Assembly (NCBI GenBank): GCA_008694505.1
Contig: VZDJ01007755.1
Span: forward strand, 6,924,711 to 6,988,710
Reading direction: 5' to 3'
DNA: 64,000 bases
Origin: Cyanoderma ruficeps
Lineage: Eukaryota; Chordata; Aves; Passeriformes; Timaliidae
Part shown: one piece after another, positions 63,599 to 64,000 of the stretch
Numbering within the stretch: the stretch's first letter is position 1
Layout: each line of letters starts with the position of its first letter
The notes under the pieces: model-generated
Seen by the model: the letters and a program-made list of their open reading frames with translations, nothing else
Told to the model about the DNA's origin: nothing
Database searches by the model: none
Translations under genes and position numbers: made by a program

Positions 63599-64000
63599 AG
63601 TAATGAACTTCATATTATAGAACACATAGAAAAGCGTGGGACACATAAAGCCTGCCCCAAATAATTTATGATCCAAAAAGACAAGAACTAAACAGCAGCA
63701 GTTAAAATACATACAGTAAAACATGACCAGAATTTGGCAGCATAAGGCAAAAGTGCATACGTTCTTCTGTGGTTTTAATCTGGTGAATCTAGTATTTGTG
63801 AGTGGTTGTCTTATAACTTGCCACCCCTCTCTCTCCAAGTGGAATTTTGGTGCGTTCAGTTTAGGGATGTGACTCAGTGTTAAGAAGACGAGTTCAGTGC
63901 TTGCTGTAGGCTGTAGTAGCTCTGGTAGCCCACATGCACGGCCAGCTCAGGAAGCCTGAGCCAAAGGTTGCTGGTGGAATGCCCTGGGGACTGGTACCAG

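Larger units (their letters stand above)
1..64000 (+). other. TOX: TOX locus, internal segment (three coding exons and flanking introns)
   Basis: The three exons below lie in order on the + strand and join without any frame correction into one protein segment that I recognise as TOX rather than TOX2, TOX3 or TOX4. The deciding stretch is exon A, with the peptide NHNGLLPFHPQNMDLPEI, and exon B, with the QLGLNMGG region; TOX3 has clearly different sequence in both places. TOX is a nuclear HMG-box protein needed for CD4 T-lineage development, innate lymphoid cells and the exhausted T-cell state (established knowledge). The gene extends beyond both ends of the window. Apart from the exons the segment is intron, and no other transcription unit is evident. 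Confidence 0.95.
56244..64000 (+). other. TOX intron downstream of exon C (5' part only)
   Basis: The intron opens with gtacaatgtg, a donor weaker than that of exon A. I looked for the next exon, which should begin with a codon series for VYKKKTEAAKKEYL, and found no match up to 64000, so the intron is at least 7.7 kb. It contains two perfect palindromes (58463-58482, 60735-60760), possible old repeat relics near 59830-59890, 61740-61870 and 62330-62425, a GC-richer patch at 60700-61080 and TG- and TA-type simple repeats. Open frames up to 117 codons (62857-63210) match nothing known. Confidence 0.85.

Noticed and set aside
56244..64000. Search for the next TOX exon (remainder of the HMG box)
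   Set aside because: No stretch encoding the expected VYKKKTEAAKKEYL-type peptide after an acceptor was found, so the exon lies beyond the window.
1..64000. CRISPR arrays, bacterial operons, phage or defence systems, tRNA and rRNA genes
   Set aside because: No regularly spaced repeats, no dense long ORFs and no recognised cloverleaf or rRNA sequence. The DNA is vertebrate intron and exon.

Overview
The window is vertebrate nuclear DNA, most likely from a bird. It is AT-rich and almost entirely intronic, and it holds three consecutive coding exons of one gene on the + strand. The exons encode TOX, the thymocyte selection-associated HMG-box transcription factor. Evidence for a sauropsid, probably avian, source is the presence of CR1 LINE fragments, some close in sequence to the typical avian CR1 3' region, together with no sign of mammalian Alu, B1 or L1 elements. 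Turtles and crocodilians also carry CR1, so the class is inferred and the species cannot be read from the sequence.

Layout: 1-6438 is the end of the intron before the first exon. Exon A is 6439-6681 (81 codons, N-terminal transactivation region). A 42.3 kb intron follows (6682-48968). Exon B is 48969-49247 (93 codons, Gln/Ser/Pro-rich linker). A 6.8 kb intron follows (49248-56012). Exon C is 56013-56243 (77 codons, lysine-rich nuclear localisation signal and the first two thirds of the HMG box). The rest, 56244-64000, is the start of the next intron. All three exons start and end in phase 0, so they join in one frame to give 251 residues of TOX. The promoter, the first exons, the end of the HMG box, the C-terminal region and the 3' UTR lie outside the window. 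From the human gene as I remember it, these would be coding exons 3-5 of 9, covering about residues 57-308 of a protein of about 526 residues.

The introns contain no second gene that I can recognise on either strand. They hold: four clear CR1 3'-end fragments (42615-42795, 44225-44694, 46383-46625, 54766-55215); two older, degraded CR1-like fragments (17630-17800, 51060-51200); possible relics of much older amniote repeats near 59830-59890, 61740-61870 and 62330-62425; short tandem duplications; simple repeats; and several perfect inverted repeats. Some stretches have the look of conserved noncoding elements, which would fit a developmental transcription-factor gene, but I cannot test conservation here.

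I found no operon, CRISPR array, phage, defence system, RNA gene or new biological system. The most useful results are the exact exon boundaries, the contrast between the near-invariant HMG exon and the changed linker exon, and a short list of intronic sequences worth aligning to other vertebrates.
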